Source: Streptomyces sp. NBC_00190 (lineage in GTDB: Bacteria > Actinomycetota > Actinomycetes > Streptomycetales > Streptomycetaceae). From it: a stretch of 64,000 bases of DNA. A program made the translations under genes and the position numbers. Positions 44,499-53,925 of this stretch are shown one piece after another (positions within the stretch are counted from its first letter, which is position 1; every line of letters starts with the position of its first letter). The DNA lies in the NCBI RefSeq assembly GCF_036203305.1, contig NZ_CP108131.1, positions 3,162,001 to 3,226,000 on the forward strand, written 5' to 3'. The notes under the pieces are model-generated. The model was not told the DNA's origin. It was given only the letters and a program-made list of their open reading frames with translations, and searched no databases.

Positions 44499-45941
44499 TC
44501 AGGAGGCCTTGGTGAAGGCCGCTCCGGCCGGGTTGCGGGCCTTGAGGACCAGGTAGGACACTCCGAGGATCAGACCCCACAGCGGGGCGCAGTACAGCGA
44601 GACGCGGGAGTCCTTGTCGATGCCCATCATCACGATGACCATGCCGATGAAGAGCAGTGCGAACCAGCTGGTCCACGGGGCGCCGGGGGCGCGGAAGGCG
44701 GACTGCGGGAGCTCGCCGCGGTCGGCCTTGGCGCGGTAGCGGATCTGGCAGACCAGGATCATGATCCAGGCCCACATGCCGGAGATCGTGGCGAAGGAGA
44801 CGACGTAGTCGAAGGCCTTGCCCGGGGCGACGTAGTTGATCCAGACGCCCACCAGCATCAGCGCGGCGGAGAAGGTGGTGCCGACCAGCGGGGTGCCGCT
44901 CTTGGTGAGCTTGGTGAAGACCTTCGGGCCCTGGCCGTTGAGCGCGAGGTCGCGCAGCATGCGGCCGGTGGAGTACATGCCGGAGTTGCAGGAGGACAGG
45001 GCGGCGGTCAGGACGACGAAGTTGACGATCGCGGCGCCGACGCCGAGGCCCATCTTCTCGAAGGCCAGCACGAAGGGGCTCTCGCCCGCCTTGAAGTTCG
45101 ACCACGGGATGACCGACATGATCATGATGAGCGCGCCGACGTAGAAGACGGCGATGCGCCACGGCACGGTGTTGATGGCCTTGGGCAGGGTCTTCTCGGG
45201 GTCCTTGGACTCGCCGGCGGTGACGCCGACCAGCTCGACCGCGAGGAAGGCGAACATCACGATCTGCAGCGTCATCAGCGTCTCGCCGATGCCGTTGGGG
45301 AAGAAGCCGCGGTCGCTCCACAGGTTGGAGACGGAGGCGGTGGCGGCGGCGTCGGAGAAGCCGATCGTGAGGATGCCGGCGCAGATCAGGATCATGCCGA
45401 CGATGGCCGTGACCTTGACCATCGAGAACCAGAACTCCAGCTCGCCGAAGAGCTTCACGGAGATCAGGTTGGCGGCGTAGAGGATGACGGTGAAGATCAG
45501 CGCGTACGCCCACTGCGGGAAGCTGTCGTGGGTCCAGTACGACATGTACTTGGCGGCCGCGGTGACCTCGGTGATGCCGGTGACCACCCAGAACAGCCAG
45601 TACGTCCAGCCGGTCGCGTAACCCCAGAACGGGCCCAGGAACTCGCGGGCGTAGTCCGAGAAGGAACCGGAGACGGGGCGGTACATGAGCAGCTCGCCCA
45701 GCGCCCGCATGATGAAGAAGATGACCAGGCCCGCGATGGCGTAGGCCAGGATCAGGCTCGGTCCGGCCTTGGAGATGGCCTTGCCCGCGCCCAGGAAGAG
45801 GCCGGTGCCGATGGCTCCGCCGATCGCGATCATCTGGATCTGGCGGGCGCCGAGCGCACGGTGGTAACCCTCGCCGTCGCCGTCGTCCGAAGTGCCCTCG
45901 CCGGGCGTCCTGCCGTGCTGCTCGACCTGCACAGAGGTCAT
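44499..45941 (-). CDS. APC-family amino-acid permease
   Basis: A 480-residue, 12-span permease of the GabP/AnsP (AAT) subfamily. The start is MTSVQVEQHG. The substrate-site motif GGAIGTGLFLGAGKAI lies in span 1 near residue 40, MRALGELLMYRPVSGSF in span 2, and AVELVGVTAGESKDPEKTLP after span 6. Likely substrates are asparagine, GABA, proline or similar; sequence alone does not choose. It is monocistronic with a strong terminator. The 319-base gap upstream (45942-46260) holds its promoter region and a hairpin, and no gene. Confidence 0.88.
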   Translation of the reverse strand: MTSVQVEQHGRTPGEGTSDDGDGEGYHRALGARQIQMIAIGGAIGTGLFLGAGKAISKAGPSLILAYAIAGLVIFFIMRALGELLMYRPVSGSFSDYAREFLGPFWGYATGWTYWLFWVVTGITEVTAAAKYMSYWTHDSFPQWAYALIFTVILYAANLISVKLFGELEFWFSMVKVTAIVGMILICAGILTIGFSDAAATASVSNLWSDRGFFPNGIGETLMTLQIVMFAFLAVELVGVTAGESKDPEKTLPKAINTVPWRIAVFYVGALIMIMSVIPWSNFKAGESPFVLAFEKMGLGVGAAIVNFVVLTAALSSCNSGMYSTGRMLRDLALNGQGPKVFTKLTKSGTPLVGTTFSAALMLVGVWINYVAPGKAFDYVVSFATISGMWAWIMILVCQIRYRAKADRGELPQSAFRAPGAPWTSWFALLFIGMVIVMMGIDKDSRVSLYCAPLWGLILGVSYLVLKARNPAGAAFTKAS

Positions 45942-46177
45942 GTCTTGGTGCGCCTTTCTCCACGCCGACCCGCGCCTTCTGCAGGCCGCGGATCGGGTCC
46001 TCGATCCCCCCGGATACGGATGGAGTTGCACCCGGCGGTCAGCCGGTTCAAGCACGCCGCGGGACATGGGTGGCGTCCCGTCGACGGTCGTGAAGATCTA
46101 TCACGTGCTCACGGGTGAACGAGGGCGGGGAAAGTGGCACAGGCCACGGCGATTCCAGGACAAAGGTCTAGAAACGA

Positions 46178-46206
46178 ATCAGATCACCGTATGACGGTGA
46201 TCTGAT
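46178..46206 (-). terminator. Terminator after the clpS operon
   Basis: ATCAGATCACCGT pairs with ACGGTGATCTGAT (13 bp, 3-base loop), 54 bases beyond the DUF2017 stop. Confidence 0.75.
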
Positions 46207-46260
46207 CGTTATCCGGATTTGAGCGTCCGCTGAGCGAACGGCGCACGCCCTTGAGGAAGA

Positions 46261-46872
46261 TCAGAGGCTCTCGGCGAGCGTCTCGACGAGGGTCTCCTGG
46301 AGACCGCCGAGCCAGAGGTACGCCATCACCATCGGCTTGCGCGGATCGTCGTCCGGAAGCCGGAAGAGCGACTCGCTCTCGTCGTCCTCGGTGACGTCGA
46401 GGCGGGCCGCGAGGGTCAGCCGCAGGTCGTTGAGGGCGCCGAGCCAGCGCAGCGGCAGCTCCCCGGTCAGCTCCAGGACCGCCACCCCGTCACCGGCCGG
46501 GGTGAGCGCGTCCAGGCTGCGCACGACCGCCAGCGCGTCCTCCCGCTTGCGGGTGCGCAGGTCGTTCTCGGTGAACCGGCGGAACTCCGCCGACCGGGCG
46601 CGCAGCTCATCGGGGTCCTGCGCGGGCTCCGCGCCCGGCCCCCCGTACGCGTCGGGGAAGAGCCGGGCCAGCGCCGGGTCGGACGGGGGCTCGGTCGGGC
46701 CGTCGGCGGCGAACAGCGCGGCCAGCGGGTCGGCGTCCGCGGCGGGCTCCGGCTCGCCCGGTCCGATCAGCTCGAGCAGCTGGACCGCCAGGGACCGCAG
46801 GATGGAGATCTCGATCTCCTCCAGCGCCACGGCGGCGCCACCGCCCTTGAGGGGCTGGAACGTGCCGCCCAT
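46261..46872 (-). CDS. DUF2017-family protein
   Basis: A 203-residue protein from ATG 46872, which shares one base with the clpS stop. The start [20 protein letters not shown] matches the actinobacterial DUF2017 N-terminus; an acidic Pro/Ala-rich middle and a helical C-terminus (VMAYLWLGGLQETLVETLAE) follow. Always paired with clpS in actinobacteria, it may modulate the ClpS-ClpC system, but its function is unknown. Confidence 0.82.
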   Translation of the reverse strand: MGGTFQPLKGGGAAVALEEIEISILRSLAVQLLELIGPGEPEPAADADPLAALFAADGPTEPPSDPALARLFPDAYGGPGAEPAQDPDELRARSAEFRRFTENDLRTRKREDALAVVRSLDALTPAGDGVAVLELTGELPLRWLGALNDLRLTLAARLDVTEDDESESLFRLPDDDPRKPMVMAYLWLGGLQETLVETLAESL

Positions 46873-47186
46873 CAGTTGCGGTCCTGGGAGAGGGTCGCCC
46901 ACAGGCCGTAGCCGTGCATCGCCTGCACGTCGCGCTCCATTTCCTCGCGGCTGCCGCTGGACACGACCGCCCGCCCCTTGTGGTGGACGTCGAGCATCAG
47001 TTTGTGCGCCTTGTCCTTGGAATAGCCGAAGTACGCCTGGAACACGTACGCCACATAGCTCATGAGGTTGACCGGGTCGTTGTGCACCAGGGTCACCCAG
47101 GGGACGTCGGGTTCGGGGACCGCGAAGGTCTCTTCGGCCGATTCGGTGCGTTCGATCTCTACAGGAGCAACACTCACTCGTCCCAT
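46872..47186 (-). CDS. clpS: ATP-dependent Clp protease adaptor ClpS
   Basis: A 104-residue N-degron adaptor that hands proteins with bulky N-terminal residues to ClpC/ClpA. The start [13 protein letters not shown] gives a typical length. The core is [20 protein letters not shown] (near residue 33, with the Asn-Asp-Pro substrate pocket), then [15 protein letters not shown] with the conserved Met/His, and a C-terminal [16 protein letters not shown]. It is coupled to DUF2017. Confidence 0.93.
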   Translation of the reverse strand: MGRVSVAPVEIERTESAEETFAVPEPDVPWVTLVHNDPVNLMSYVAYVFQAYFGYSKDKAHKLMLDVHHKGRAVVSSGSREEMERDVQAMHGYGLWATLSQDRN

Positions 47187-47308
47187 GCTGCCACTTTGAC
47201 TGCGCCCCTGCCCAAAGGGGGGGCTGCCTGGCTCACGCTGCCTGCGGGACCTGCGGTCCGGCAGGTCTTCCGCGATCAGCACCAGCCGGGTTCAGACCAG
47301 CCCGGACG

Positions 47309-47338
47309 TGGGGGCACCTCCCAGCGGTAGCTGGGGGA
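47309..47338. repeat. 30-bp dispersed repeat, copy 2
   Basis: The same hairpin-capable element as 23476-23505, with one base different, here in the non-coding gap 47187-47496. The gap (310 bases) also holds the palindrome at 47455-47479 and no gene. Confidence 0.75.
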
Positions 47339-47454
47339 CATCACACGCGCGGAGTTCTTGTCCCGTGGAGAGACGACTCCACACGCGGTGCTGTTCGAGT
47401 GAACATCGGCTTCGCTCCGGAGGGAGTGACGGGTCCGTCGCACAAACGGGCCCT

Positions 47455-47479
47455 ACATCTCGTCACTTTGACGAGATGT
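47455..47479. promoter_or_regulatory. 25-bp perfect palindrome before pncB
   Basis: ACATCTCGTCA-CTT-TGACGAGATGT is symmetric about 47467 and ends 17 bases before the pncB ATG. TAGCAT at 47484-47489 is a plausible -10 only 7 bases before the ATG, implying a leaderless transcript with the palindrome over the -35 region. It is probably a repressor site for NAD salvage (an NrtR-like factor is one candidate). Confidence 0.65.
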
Positions 47480-47496
47480 GCGCTAGCATCCGTGAC

Positions 47497-48825
47497 ATGA
47501 ACCCTGCGGACCTGGGCCTGCCGGTGGACGTGCCGTCGACAGCGCTCTTCACGGACCATTACGAGCTCACGATGCTGCAGGCCGCCCTGGCCAACGGCAC
47601 CGCCGACCGCCGCTCGGTCTTCGAGGCGTTCACCCGGAGGCTGCCCGAGGGGCGCCGGTACGGCGTGGTGGGCGGCACCGGCCGGGTGCTCGACGCGGTG
47701 GAGAACTTCCGCTTCGACAGCGCGGTGCTGGAGTTCCTGCGCGAGCGGGCCGTCGTCGACATGCGGACCCTGGACTGGCTGTCCTCGTACCGCTTTTCGG
47801 GCGACATCTGGGGCTACCCGGAGGGGGAGGTCTACTTCCCCGGCTCGCCGATCCTGCGGGTGGAGGGCAGCTTCGCCGAGTGCGTGCTGCTGGAGACCGT
47901 GATCCTGTCGATCCTGAACCACGACTCGGCGATCGCGGCGGCCGCCTCCCGGATGTCCTCGGCGGCGGGCGACCGCCCGCTGATCGAGATGGGCGCGCGC
48001 CGCACGCACGAGCTGGCCGCGGTGGCCGCGTCGCGGGCCGCGTACGTGGGCGGCTTCACCTCCACCTCGGACCTGGCGGCCGGATTCCGGTACGGCATCC
48101 CCACGGTCGGCACGAGCGCCCACGCCTTCACGCTGGTGCACGACAGCGAGCGCGACGCGTTCACCGCGCAGGTGGCCTCGCTCGGCGGCGGAACCACGCT
48201 GCTGGTGGACACCTACGACGTGGCCGAGGCCGTACGGACGGCCGTGGAGATCGCGGGCACCGACCTCGGCGCGGTGCGCATCGACTCGGGCGACCTGCTG
48301 CTGGTGGCCCACCGGGTACGGCAGCAGCTGGACGAGCTGGGCGCGACCTCGACGAAGATCGTGGTCACCTCAGACCTGGACGAGTACGCCATCGCCTCAC
48401 TGGCGGCGGCGCCGGTGGACGCGTACGGGGTGGGCACGCAGCTGGTGACGGGCAGCGGGCACCCGACGTGCTCGATGGTCTACAAGCTGGTGGCGCGGGC
48501 GACGTCGGCGGACCCGAAGGCTCCGCTGCTGCCGGTGGCGAAGAGGTCCACCGGCGGGAAGACCTCGATCGGCGGACGCAAGTGGGCGGCGCGGCGCGTG
48601 GACGCGGAGGGCGTCGCGGAGGCCGAGGTCGTCGGGACCGGGCCGGTTCCGACGGCCCTGGCCGACCACCAGCTCCTGACCCAGCTGGTCAAGGCCGGCG
48701 AGGTCGTCGCCCGCGAACCGCTGGAGGCCGCGCGCGACCGCCATCGCACCGCCCGCGCGGCCCTGCCGCTCTCGGCGACCCAGCTCTCCCGCGGCGAGGC
48801 CGTCATCCCGACGGAGTACGCGTAG
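47497..48825 (+). CDS. pncB: Nicotinate phosphoribosyltransferase
   Basis: A 442-residue NAD-salvage enzyme that makes nicotinate mononucleotide from nicotinate and PRPP with ATP. The start MNPADLGLP lies 7 bases after TAGCAT. Landmarks are ALFTDHYELTMLQAAL near residue 12, ESxxL-type ALL ETVILSILNHDS near 130, the phospho-His region GTSAHAF near 205, RIDSGDL near 260 and GVGTQLVTG near 310. It is followed 99 bases later by pncA. Confidence 0.93.
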   Translation: MNPADLGLPVDVPSTALFTDHYELTMLQAALANGTADRRSVFEAFTRRLPEGRRYGVVGGTGRVLDAVENFRFDSAVLEFLRERAVVDMRTLDWLSSYRFSGDIWGYPEGEVYFPGSPILRVEGSFAECVLLETVILSILNHDSAIAAAASRMSSAAGDRPLIEMGARRTHELAAVAASRAAYVGGFTSTSDLAAGFRYGIPTVGTSAHAFTLVHDSERDAFTAQVASLGGGTTLLVDTYDVAEAVRTAVEIAGTDLGAVRIDSGDLLLVAHRVRQQLDELGATSTKIVVTSDLDEYAIASLAAAPVDAYGVGTQLVTGSGHPTCSMVYKLVARATSADPKAPLLPVAKRSTGGKTSIGGRKWAARRVDAEGVAEAEVVGTGPVPTALADHQLLTQLVKAGEVVAREPLEAARDRHRTARAALPLSATQLSRGEAVIPTEYA

Positions 48826-48924
48826 CCCCCGGTTTCGGGTAGGGGCGGGGTGGGGGAAGAGCCCCCGCAGGGCCCGGGGGGCCGCCCGCCGCCGCACAAT
48901 GGACACTGAGCCGAAGGACACGTC

Positions 48925-49518
48925 ATGCACCGCGCACTGATCGTCGTCGACGTACAGAACGACTTCTGCGAAGGCGGCAGCCTCGCGGTCGCCGGCGGGG
49001 CCGACGTCGCCGCCGCCATCACCGAGCTCATCGGGCAGGCCACCCCCGGTTACCGGCACGTCGTCGCCACCCGTGACCACCACGTCGACCCGGGCAGCCA
49101 CTTCGCGCACCCGCCGGCCGAGCCGGACTACGAGACCTCCTGGCCCGTGCACTGCGTCGCCGGGACCGAGGGCGTCGGGTTCCACCCGAACTTCGCCCCC
49201 GCCGTGGCCTCGGGCTCGGTCGCGGCCGTATTCGACAAGGGCGCCTACGAGGCCGCGTACAGCGGGTTCGAGGGGGCCGACGAGAACGGGGCGGACCTCG
49301 CCCAGTGGCTGCGGGACCGGCACGTCACCGAGGTGGACGTGGTCGGGATCGCCACGGACCACTGCGTGCGGGCCACCGCCCTGGACGCCGCCCGCGCCGG
49401 CTTCGCCACCCGCGTACTGCTCGACTTGACGGCCGCCGTGGCCCCGCACACCACCGAGAGGGCGCTGGAGGAGCTCCGGGCGGCCGGAGTGACCTTGATC
49501 GGCGGCACGGCCTCCTAG
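48925..49518 (+). CDS. pncA: Nicotinamidase
   Basis: A 197-residue isochorismatase-fold amidase converting nicotinamide to nicotinate for PncB. The catalytic triad is Asp9 (VVDVQNDF), Lys105 (FDKGAYE) and Cys147 (TDHCVRA); metal ligands fit Asp51, His53 and His59 in DHHVDPGSHF, and His76 in WPVHCVAGT. GAAGGA precedes the ATG. Together with pncB it forms a two-step salvage unit. Its last 4 bases overlap the convergent gene at 49515. Confidence 0.93.
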   Translation: MHRALIVVDVQNDFCEGGSLAVAGGADVAAAITELIGQATPGYRHVVATRDHHVDPGSHFAHPPAEPDYETSWPVHCVAGTEGVGFHPNFAPAVASGSVAAVFDKGAYEAAYSGFEGADENGADLAQWLRDRHVTEVDVVGIATDHCVRATALDAARAGFATRVLLDLTAAVAPHTTERALEELRAAGVTLIGGTAS

Positions 49519-49829
49519 GTACCCAGCAGGGCCCGGATGGGGTGCCACAGCTCCTGCGCGCGGTCGGGTGCGCCGCGCCACAGGAGGCCGTCCGGATGGT
49601 GCAGGACGGCGGTGACCTCGTCGGGGGTAGGCGGCTGCGCGTTGCCGCGCAGGTACACCGCACGCATGCCGAGGTTCCGCAGCCTGGTCAGGGCGCGGGC
49701 CCGGTTCGCGGCGTGCACGAGGACGCGGACGTTTCCGCTGTCGTCGCCGTCACCGGGTGACGGCCTCGGCAGGGTGAGCGCGACCACCACACTGCCGCCC
49801 GGCAATCTGACGAAACCTCCACCTGGCAT
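49515..49829 (-). CDS. Hypothetical protein, conserved-looking
   Basis: A protein of about 104 residues started at MPGGGFVRLPGG, 9 bases after GGGGGAG (an ATG 9 bases upstream abuts the ribosome site). The first half is beta-rich (GGSVVVALTLPRP, NVRVLVHAANRARALTRLRN), then helices (PTPDEVTAVLHHPDG). No signal peptide, membrane span or catalytic motif is seen. It converges on pncA. No family is recognised. Confidence 0.6.
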   Translation of the reverse strand: MPGGGFVRLPGGSVVVALTLPRPSPGDGDDSGNVRVLVHAANRARALTRLRNLGMRAVYLRGNAQPPTPDEVTAVLHHPDGLLWRGAPDRAQELWHPIRALLGT

Positions 49830-49879
49830 GGATGTCATCTCCCCCGTCAATAAGAAACTCGTACCGCGCATCTAAACGC

Positions 49880-49915
49880 GATCGGCCGCCGCCCGCTAGG
49901 GGGCGACGGCCGATC
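49880..49915 (-). terminator. Terminator of the M6 peptidase gene
   Basis: A 15-bp stem with one C-A mismatch and loop GCTAGG, 26 bases beyond the stop codon. Confidence 0.8.
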
Positions 49916-49941
49916 ACGCTTTGACCTGCGGTTTTACCGAA

Positions 49942-52353
49942 TTACTTCGAGGAGGAGCCAACCTCGACGGTCATGACCTCACCGTCGTAGGTCTCCTTCA
50001 GGATCTTGATCTTGGTGTTGGTGTCAGTGACCTTCACCGATCCGGTCGGGTTCTCGTCGTAGTAGTACTTGCCCTTGTGGTCGTCGAAGACCAGCTGGGC
50101 GGGCTTCGGCTTCAGGAACAGCGCCTCACCGTTCTTGTGCAGGGTGAACGCGTCCGTCGAGTACGCGCTGAACGCGGCGTCGTACGGCTGGATCTTGTTC
50201 CGCAGCAGGGTGCCGTCCGCCCACTTCATGGGCTTGGCGTTGGCGTCGATCGGAAGGATCAGACCCTGGCCCGGGTGCTGGCTGGTGTTGTTGTCCTTCT
50301 GGGAGGTGTCCCACTGCCAGATGAGCAGGCCGTCCTGGTACGGGTAGTGCTCGACCCAGCCCGGCTTGGTGTTGCCGAAGCCGAAGTTGTACGGGCCGAC
50401 CTGGAGGGTCTTGTCGTACGAGACGTAGCGACGGTTCTCGGCCAGGTAGTACTGCGCGTACTCCTTGGTGAAGCCGGCGCCGATGCGCGAGAAGCCCTTG
50501 CCGGTCCAGCCGTTGTCGCCGTTCTCGGCGCCGTCGGTGAACAGCGCGGAGCCGTCCGCGGTCAGGGTGACGGCGTCGGCCGTGAAGCCCTTGCCGCCCG
50601 CGCCGCCGTCCGTCTGGTAGCGGAAGCGGAGGTCGACCTTCTTGCCCGCGTAGGCGTCGAGCGGGAAGTTCAGCGACTTCCAGGCGCCGGAGACACCGGT
50701 GAGCGACGGGCTGCCGGAGGCGTCGGCCGGGATGGCCGTGCCGTCGGCGGTGCCGGCGAGGGCGGTCCAGGTGGCGCCGCCGTCCGTGGACACCTCGGTG
50801 TAGAGGAAGTCGTAGTCGGCCTCGATGTCCCACCAGCCCTTGAGGGACAGCGCGGCGGACGTCTTGCCCGTCAGGTCGACCGACCGGGTGAGGGTGTTCT
50901 TGAGGTCGTCACCCATGTTGCTCCACCACTGCGAGGAGCCCTCGGCGGGAGCGACGACGTCGGTCTTGACCTGCTTCTTCGGCAGCTCGACGACCAGCGC
51001 CTGCTTGTCCTTGGTGTTGTACTCCGAAACGCCCAGCTTGTGGGTGGACTTCGTCGCGGCCTTGGCCTTGTCGTAGTTCAGCCAGCCCAGCTGGAGCTTG
51101 TCCCAGGCGGTCATGTCGCCCGGGAGGTCGCCTATGGAGTCCTTGCCGGAGCCGAGCCAGGAGCCGGCCGACATCAGGGACCAGAAGCCGACCGAGTTCT
51201 CGCCGCCACCGGAGGTGTCGTAGAGGTCCGGCAGACCGAGGTCGTGGCCGTACTCGTGCGCGAAGACGCCGAGGCCGCCGTTCTCCGGCTGCATCGTGTA
51301 GTCGCCGACCCAGATGCCGGTGTCGCCGATCTGGGTGCCGCCGGCCTTGTTGTTCGCCGGGCCGGTCTTGCCCACGTCGGTGCCGTAGGCGTACCAGCGG
51401 TGCGCCCACAGCGCGGTCGTGCCCTGCACGCCGCCGCCGGCCGACTCGTCCTCGCCCGCGTGGACGATCTGGAAGTGGTCGATGTAGCCGTCGGGCTCGT
51501 TGAAGTTGCCGTCGCCGTCGAAGTCGTTGCGGTCCCACTGGTCGTACTGGGCCAGCGTGGCCTTGATCTCGGCGTCGGTCTTGCCGGCCTTCTTCTGGGC
51601 CGCGGTCCACGCGGTGACGCCGTCCTTGACGGTGTCCCACACGTTGGAGCAGTTGGTCTGGCCGCAGTAGTTCGAGCCGTAACGGCCCTCGTTGTACGGG
51701 ACCTTGACCCAGTCGGCGACCTCGCCCTCGACCGAGTAACGGCCCGAGGAGGTCTTCTCGTAGTAGGTCTTCAGCGAGTCCTTGCCCTCACCGGTACCGA
51801 AGTACAGGTCCTGGAAGTAGTCGCGGCTGAAGTCCTTGCGCCAGGCGGTGCTGTTGTTGTTCGCGCGGTCGGGCTGCGCGATCGTGTTGTGCAGCGGACC
51901 GGGGGTGCCGCCGTACTTCGGGACCGCCGGCTTCGGGCCGGGGCCGTCCGGGTCGAACGTGGTCGTGTTGTCGACCTGGTCGCCGAACTCGACGAGGATC
52001 GTGAAGATCTTGTCGGTCTTCTCGCGGCCGAGCTCGACGTACTTCTTGTCGTCGAGCTTGACGACCTTGGAGGCGCCGCGCTGCTCGACGTCCTTCTTGC
52101 CGCTCAGCACCTGCTCCAGGGCGGCCTTGCGCTGCTGCGCCTGCTGCTCGCTGAACGGGCCCTTCAGGTCATGCTCGACGACCTTGGCAGGAGCGGTCGG
52201 GTCCTGCCGGTCGGCCGCGGGCACTGCGGCGGCACCGGGATTGGCCTGGGCCGCGGTGACGGTGAAGAAGGTGGCGCTGGTCGCACAGGCGGCCATGGTC
52301 ACGGTGACGGCGGCAGCGCGGAGCGCACGCCGACGGGCGGAATTGCTGGTCAC
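49942..52353 (-). CDS. Secreted immune inhibitor A-type metalloprotease (peptidase M6)
   Basis: An 803-residue secreted protease from GTG 52353. The signal peptide (about 1-37, RRRALRAAAVTVTM ... AQANPG) is followed by a propeptide, and the catalytic domain carries HEYGHDLGLPDLYD (HEYGH at 366-370), the HExxHxxGxxD zinc motif of M6. Acidic segments such as NDFDGDGNFNEPDGYID nearby suggest bound calcium. A C-terminal beta-sandwich (MAM-like WTGKGFSRIGAGF...) ends the protein. Relatives degrade host or prey proteins; here a role in protein scavenging during growth is more likely. Confidence 0.9.
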   Translation of the reverse strand: MTSNSARRRALRAAAVTVTMAACATSATFFTVTAAQANPGAAAVPAADRQDPTAPAKVVEHDLKGPFSEQQAQQRKAALEQVLSGKKDVEQRGASKVVKLDDKKYVELGREKTDKIFTILVEFGDQVDNTTTFDPDGPGPKPAVPKYGGTPGPLHNTIAQPDRANNNSTAWRKDFSRDYFQDLYFGTGEGKDSLKTYYEKTSSGRYSVEGEVADWVKVPYNEGRYGSNYCGQTNCSNVWDTVKDGVTAWTAAQKKAGKTDAEIKATLAQYDQWDRNDFDGDGNFNEPDGYIDHFQIVHAGEDESAGGGVQGTTALWAHRWYAYGTDVGKTGPANNKAGGTQIGDTGIWVGDYTMQPENGGLGVFAHEYGHDLGLPDLYDTSGGGENSVGFWSLMSAGSWLGSGKDSIGDLPGDMTAWDKLQLGWLNYDKAKAATKSTHKLGVSEYNTKDKQALVVELPKKQVKTDVVAPAEGSSQWWSNMGDDLKNTLTRSVDLTGKTSAALSLKGWWDIEADYDFLYTEVSTDGGATWTALAGTADGTAIPADASGSPSLTGVSGAWKSLNFPLDAYAGKKVDLRFRYQTDGGAGGKGFTADAVTLTADGSALFTDGAENGDNGWTGKGFSRIGAGFTKEYAQYYLAENRRYVSYDKTLQVGPYNFGFGNTKPGWVEHYPYQDGLLIWQWDTSQKDNNTSQHPGQGLILPIDANAKPMKWADGTLLRNKIQPYDAAFSAYSTDAFTLHKNGEALFLKPKPAQLVFDDHKGKYYYDENPTGSVKVTDTNTKIKILKETYDGEVMTVEVGSSSK

Positions 52354-52769
52354 TTGATGTCGTTCCCCTCCCGCGGCCGCAACGTAGGTCGGAACGTCTC
52401 CATAGGAGCGGGGGGTTCCGCGCGGCGCGCGTCTCAAGTGACGACATTTGACCGGAGAGTCGAGAGAAAAGACAGACCTTGACTTGTTCCTTACAACTGC
52501 ACTATGCGGTCAGCGAGTTCCGCTATTCGGACGTTCGGCTGCCATTCGGGGCGAAGGGTGCTTCCCGGCCGTCCATCACGTGCTTCCAGGGCGGCATTTC
52601 GGGCATGCCGCGGCGCAAGACGTGACCCCCGTGCGCCCCCCGTGCTGCGGCACCGTGGGTTAGGTCACGCTTACTGGCGGTTCCGCTCGGGCATTCCCCC
52701 TCGTAGAGTCACTTGACGCGCGACCTAGTTGAGCCGACTCCCCTCCCCTCCCTGAGGACGGATATCGCC

Positions 52770-53123
52770 ATGCCGCGTCCGACTGTCGCACAGCTCGCCT
52801 ACGGGTCCGCCACCGTCGTCATGTCGACGATCGCCATGCTGCTGCTCTCACGGACGAGTACGGGGTTCGGGATCGCGGTCATCTCCGCGGCCGCCCTCGG
52901 GCTCGGTCTGCTCGTCGCCGTCACCGTGCCCCACCCGAGGCGCCGCGGCCGCCACGCGGCCCGTACGGGCGCTCCCGCGGCCGCCGCGGCCCCTGTCCCG
53001 GTCTCCGCCCCGTCGCCGACGCCGACGCCGGCCCACGTCCCGTACGCGGACGCGGACGCGCCGACGGCCGCCCGGGTACCGGAACCCCGAACGGCCGCCG
53101 CCGAACACCCCGTTCACCACTGA
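52770..53123 (+). CDS. Small membrane protein with Ala/Pro-rich tail
   Basis: A 117-residue protein from ATG 52770. Two hydrophobic helices (YGSATVVMSTIAMLLLS and GIAVISAAALGLGLLVAVTV) are followed by a basic turn (RRRGRHAA) and a disordered Ala/Pro/Thr tail. No family is recognised. The preceding 416-base gap (52354-52769) carries the promoters of this gene and of the divergent M6 protease, and no gene I can support. Confidence 0.62.
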   Translation: MPRPTVAQLAYGSATVVMSTIAMLLLSRTSTGFGIAVISAAALGLGLLVAVTVPHPRRRGRHAARTGAPAAAAAPVPVSAPSPTPTPAHVPYADADAPTAARVPEPRTAAAEHPVHH

Positions 53124-53136
53124 GCCCCTGCGGGCG

Positions 53137-53856
53137 TCAGGCCGTCTGGACGACCACGGTCCTGGCGACCTTGTCGTGCAGGCCCTGCTTGTACGGCTTG
53201 TCGACGAGGATGGAGATCATCAGCGCGATCGGCCAGAGGCAGAAGCAGCAGAGCAGCGTCGGCAGCCACAGGACGGCGGCGCGGGAGAGGGCCGCGTTCG
53301 ACTGCGGGACGCTGCCGTCGTTGAGCATCGCGACGCGCAGGCCCAGCGCCTTCTTGCCGACGGTCTGCCCGCTCTTCTTGGTGAACCACCAGTCGTAGCC
53401 GACGTACGCGACGATCGAGATCAGCGTCATGACCAGGCCGCTGCCGCTGTAGGACTTGGTGATGACCTCGGTGACGTCCTCGCCCTTGTTCGTCTCGACG
53501 GTGTACCGGTTCGGGCCGAAGGCCAGCTGGATGAGGAACAGCGGCACGGCGATGATCACCACGTCGATGATGCGGGCGGCGAGCCGCTTGCCGAAGTCGG
53601 CGAGCGGGGGCATCCCGGCGAGCGGATCGGGCATGCCGTAGCCGCCGCTGCCTCCGTACGGGTCGCGGCCCGCGTCGTACGGGGGTGGCGGGGGCGGATA
53701 TCCGCCACCTCCGCCCCCGCCTCCGCTGCCGCCCCCGCTGCCGGGTGGCGGTGAGTCGTACGGCGAACCGCCCGACGGAGGCGTCGGTCCCCGGGGCTTC
53801 TTGAGGAACGGGTCTTCCTCGGGCGGCTCGCCGGGCGGCGGCTGATCGGTACTCAT
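53137..53856 (-). CDS. RDD-family membrane protein
   Basis: A 239-residue protein starting at MSTDQPPPGEPPEED. The first 80 or so residues are Pro/Gly-rich and disordered. The RDD domain follows: LAARIIDVVIIAVPLFLIQLAFG (Arg-Asp pair), two further spans, GYDWWFTKKSGQTVGKKALGLRV and a C-terminal span. RDD proteins are three-span, of mostly unknown function, with proton/cation-transport hints in some. A second RDD gene follows upstream in the same direction. Confidence 0.82.
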   Translation of the reverse strand: MSTDQPPPGEPPEEDPFLKKPRGPTPPSGGSPYDSPPPGSGGGSGGGGGGGGYPPPPPPYDAGRDPYGGSGGYGMPDPLAGMPPLADFGKRLAARIIDVVIIAVPLFLIQLAFGPNRYTVETNKGEDVTEVITKSYSGSGLVMTLISIVAYVGYDWWFTKKSGQTVGKKALGLRVAMLNDGSVPQSNAALSRAAVLWLPTLLCCFCLWPIALMISILVDKPYKQGLHDKVARTVVVQTA

Positions 53857-53925
53857 GGCCCGAGTCGAACCCGGCTCCGTCAACCCCGCAACGTGAGGGC
53901 GTCCGATCGGGGGCCCGGGCCGGGC

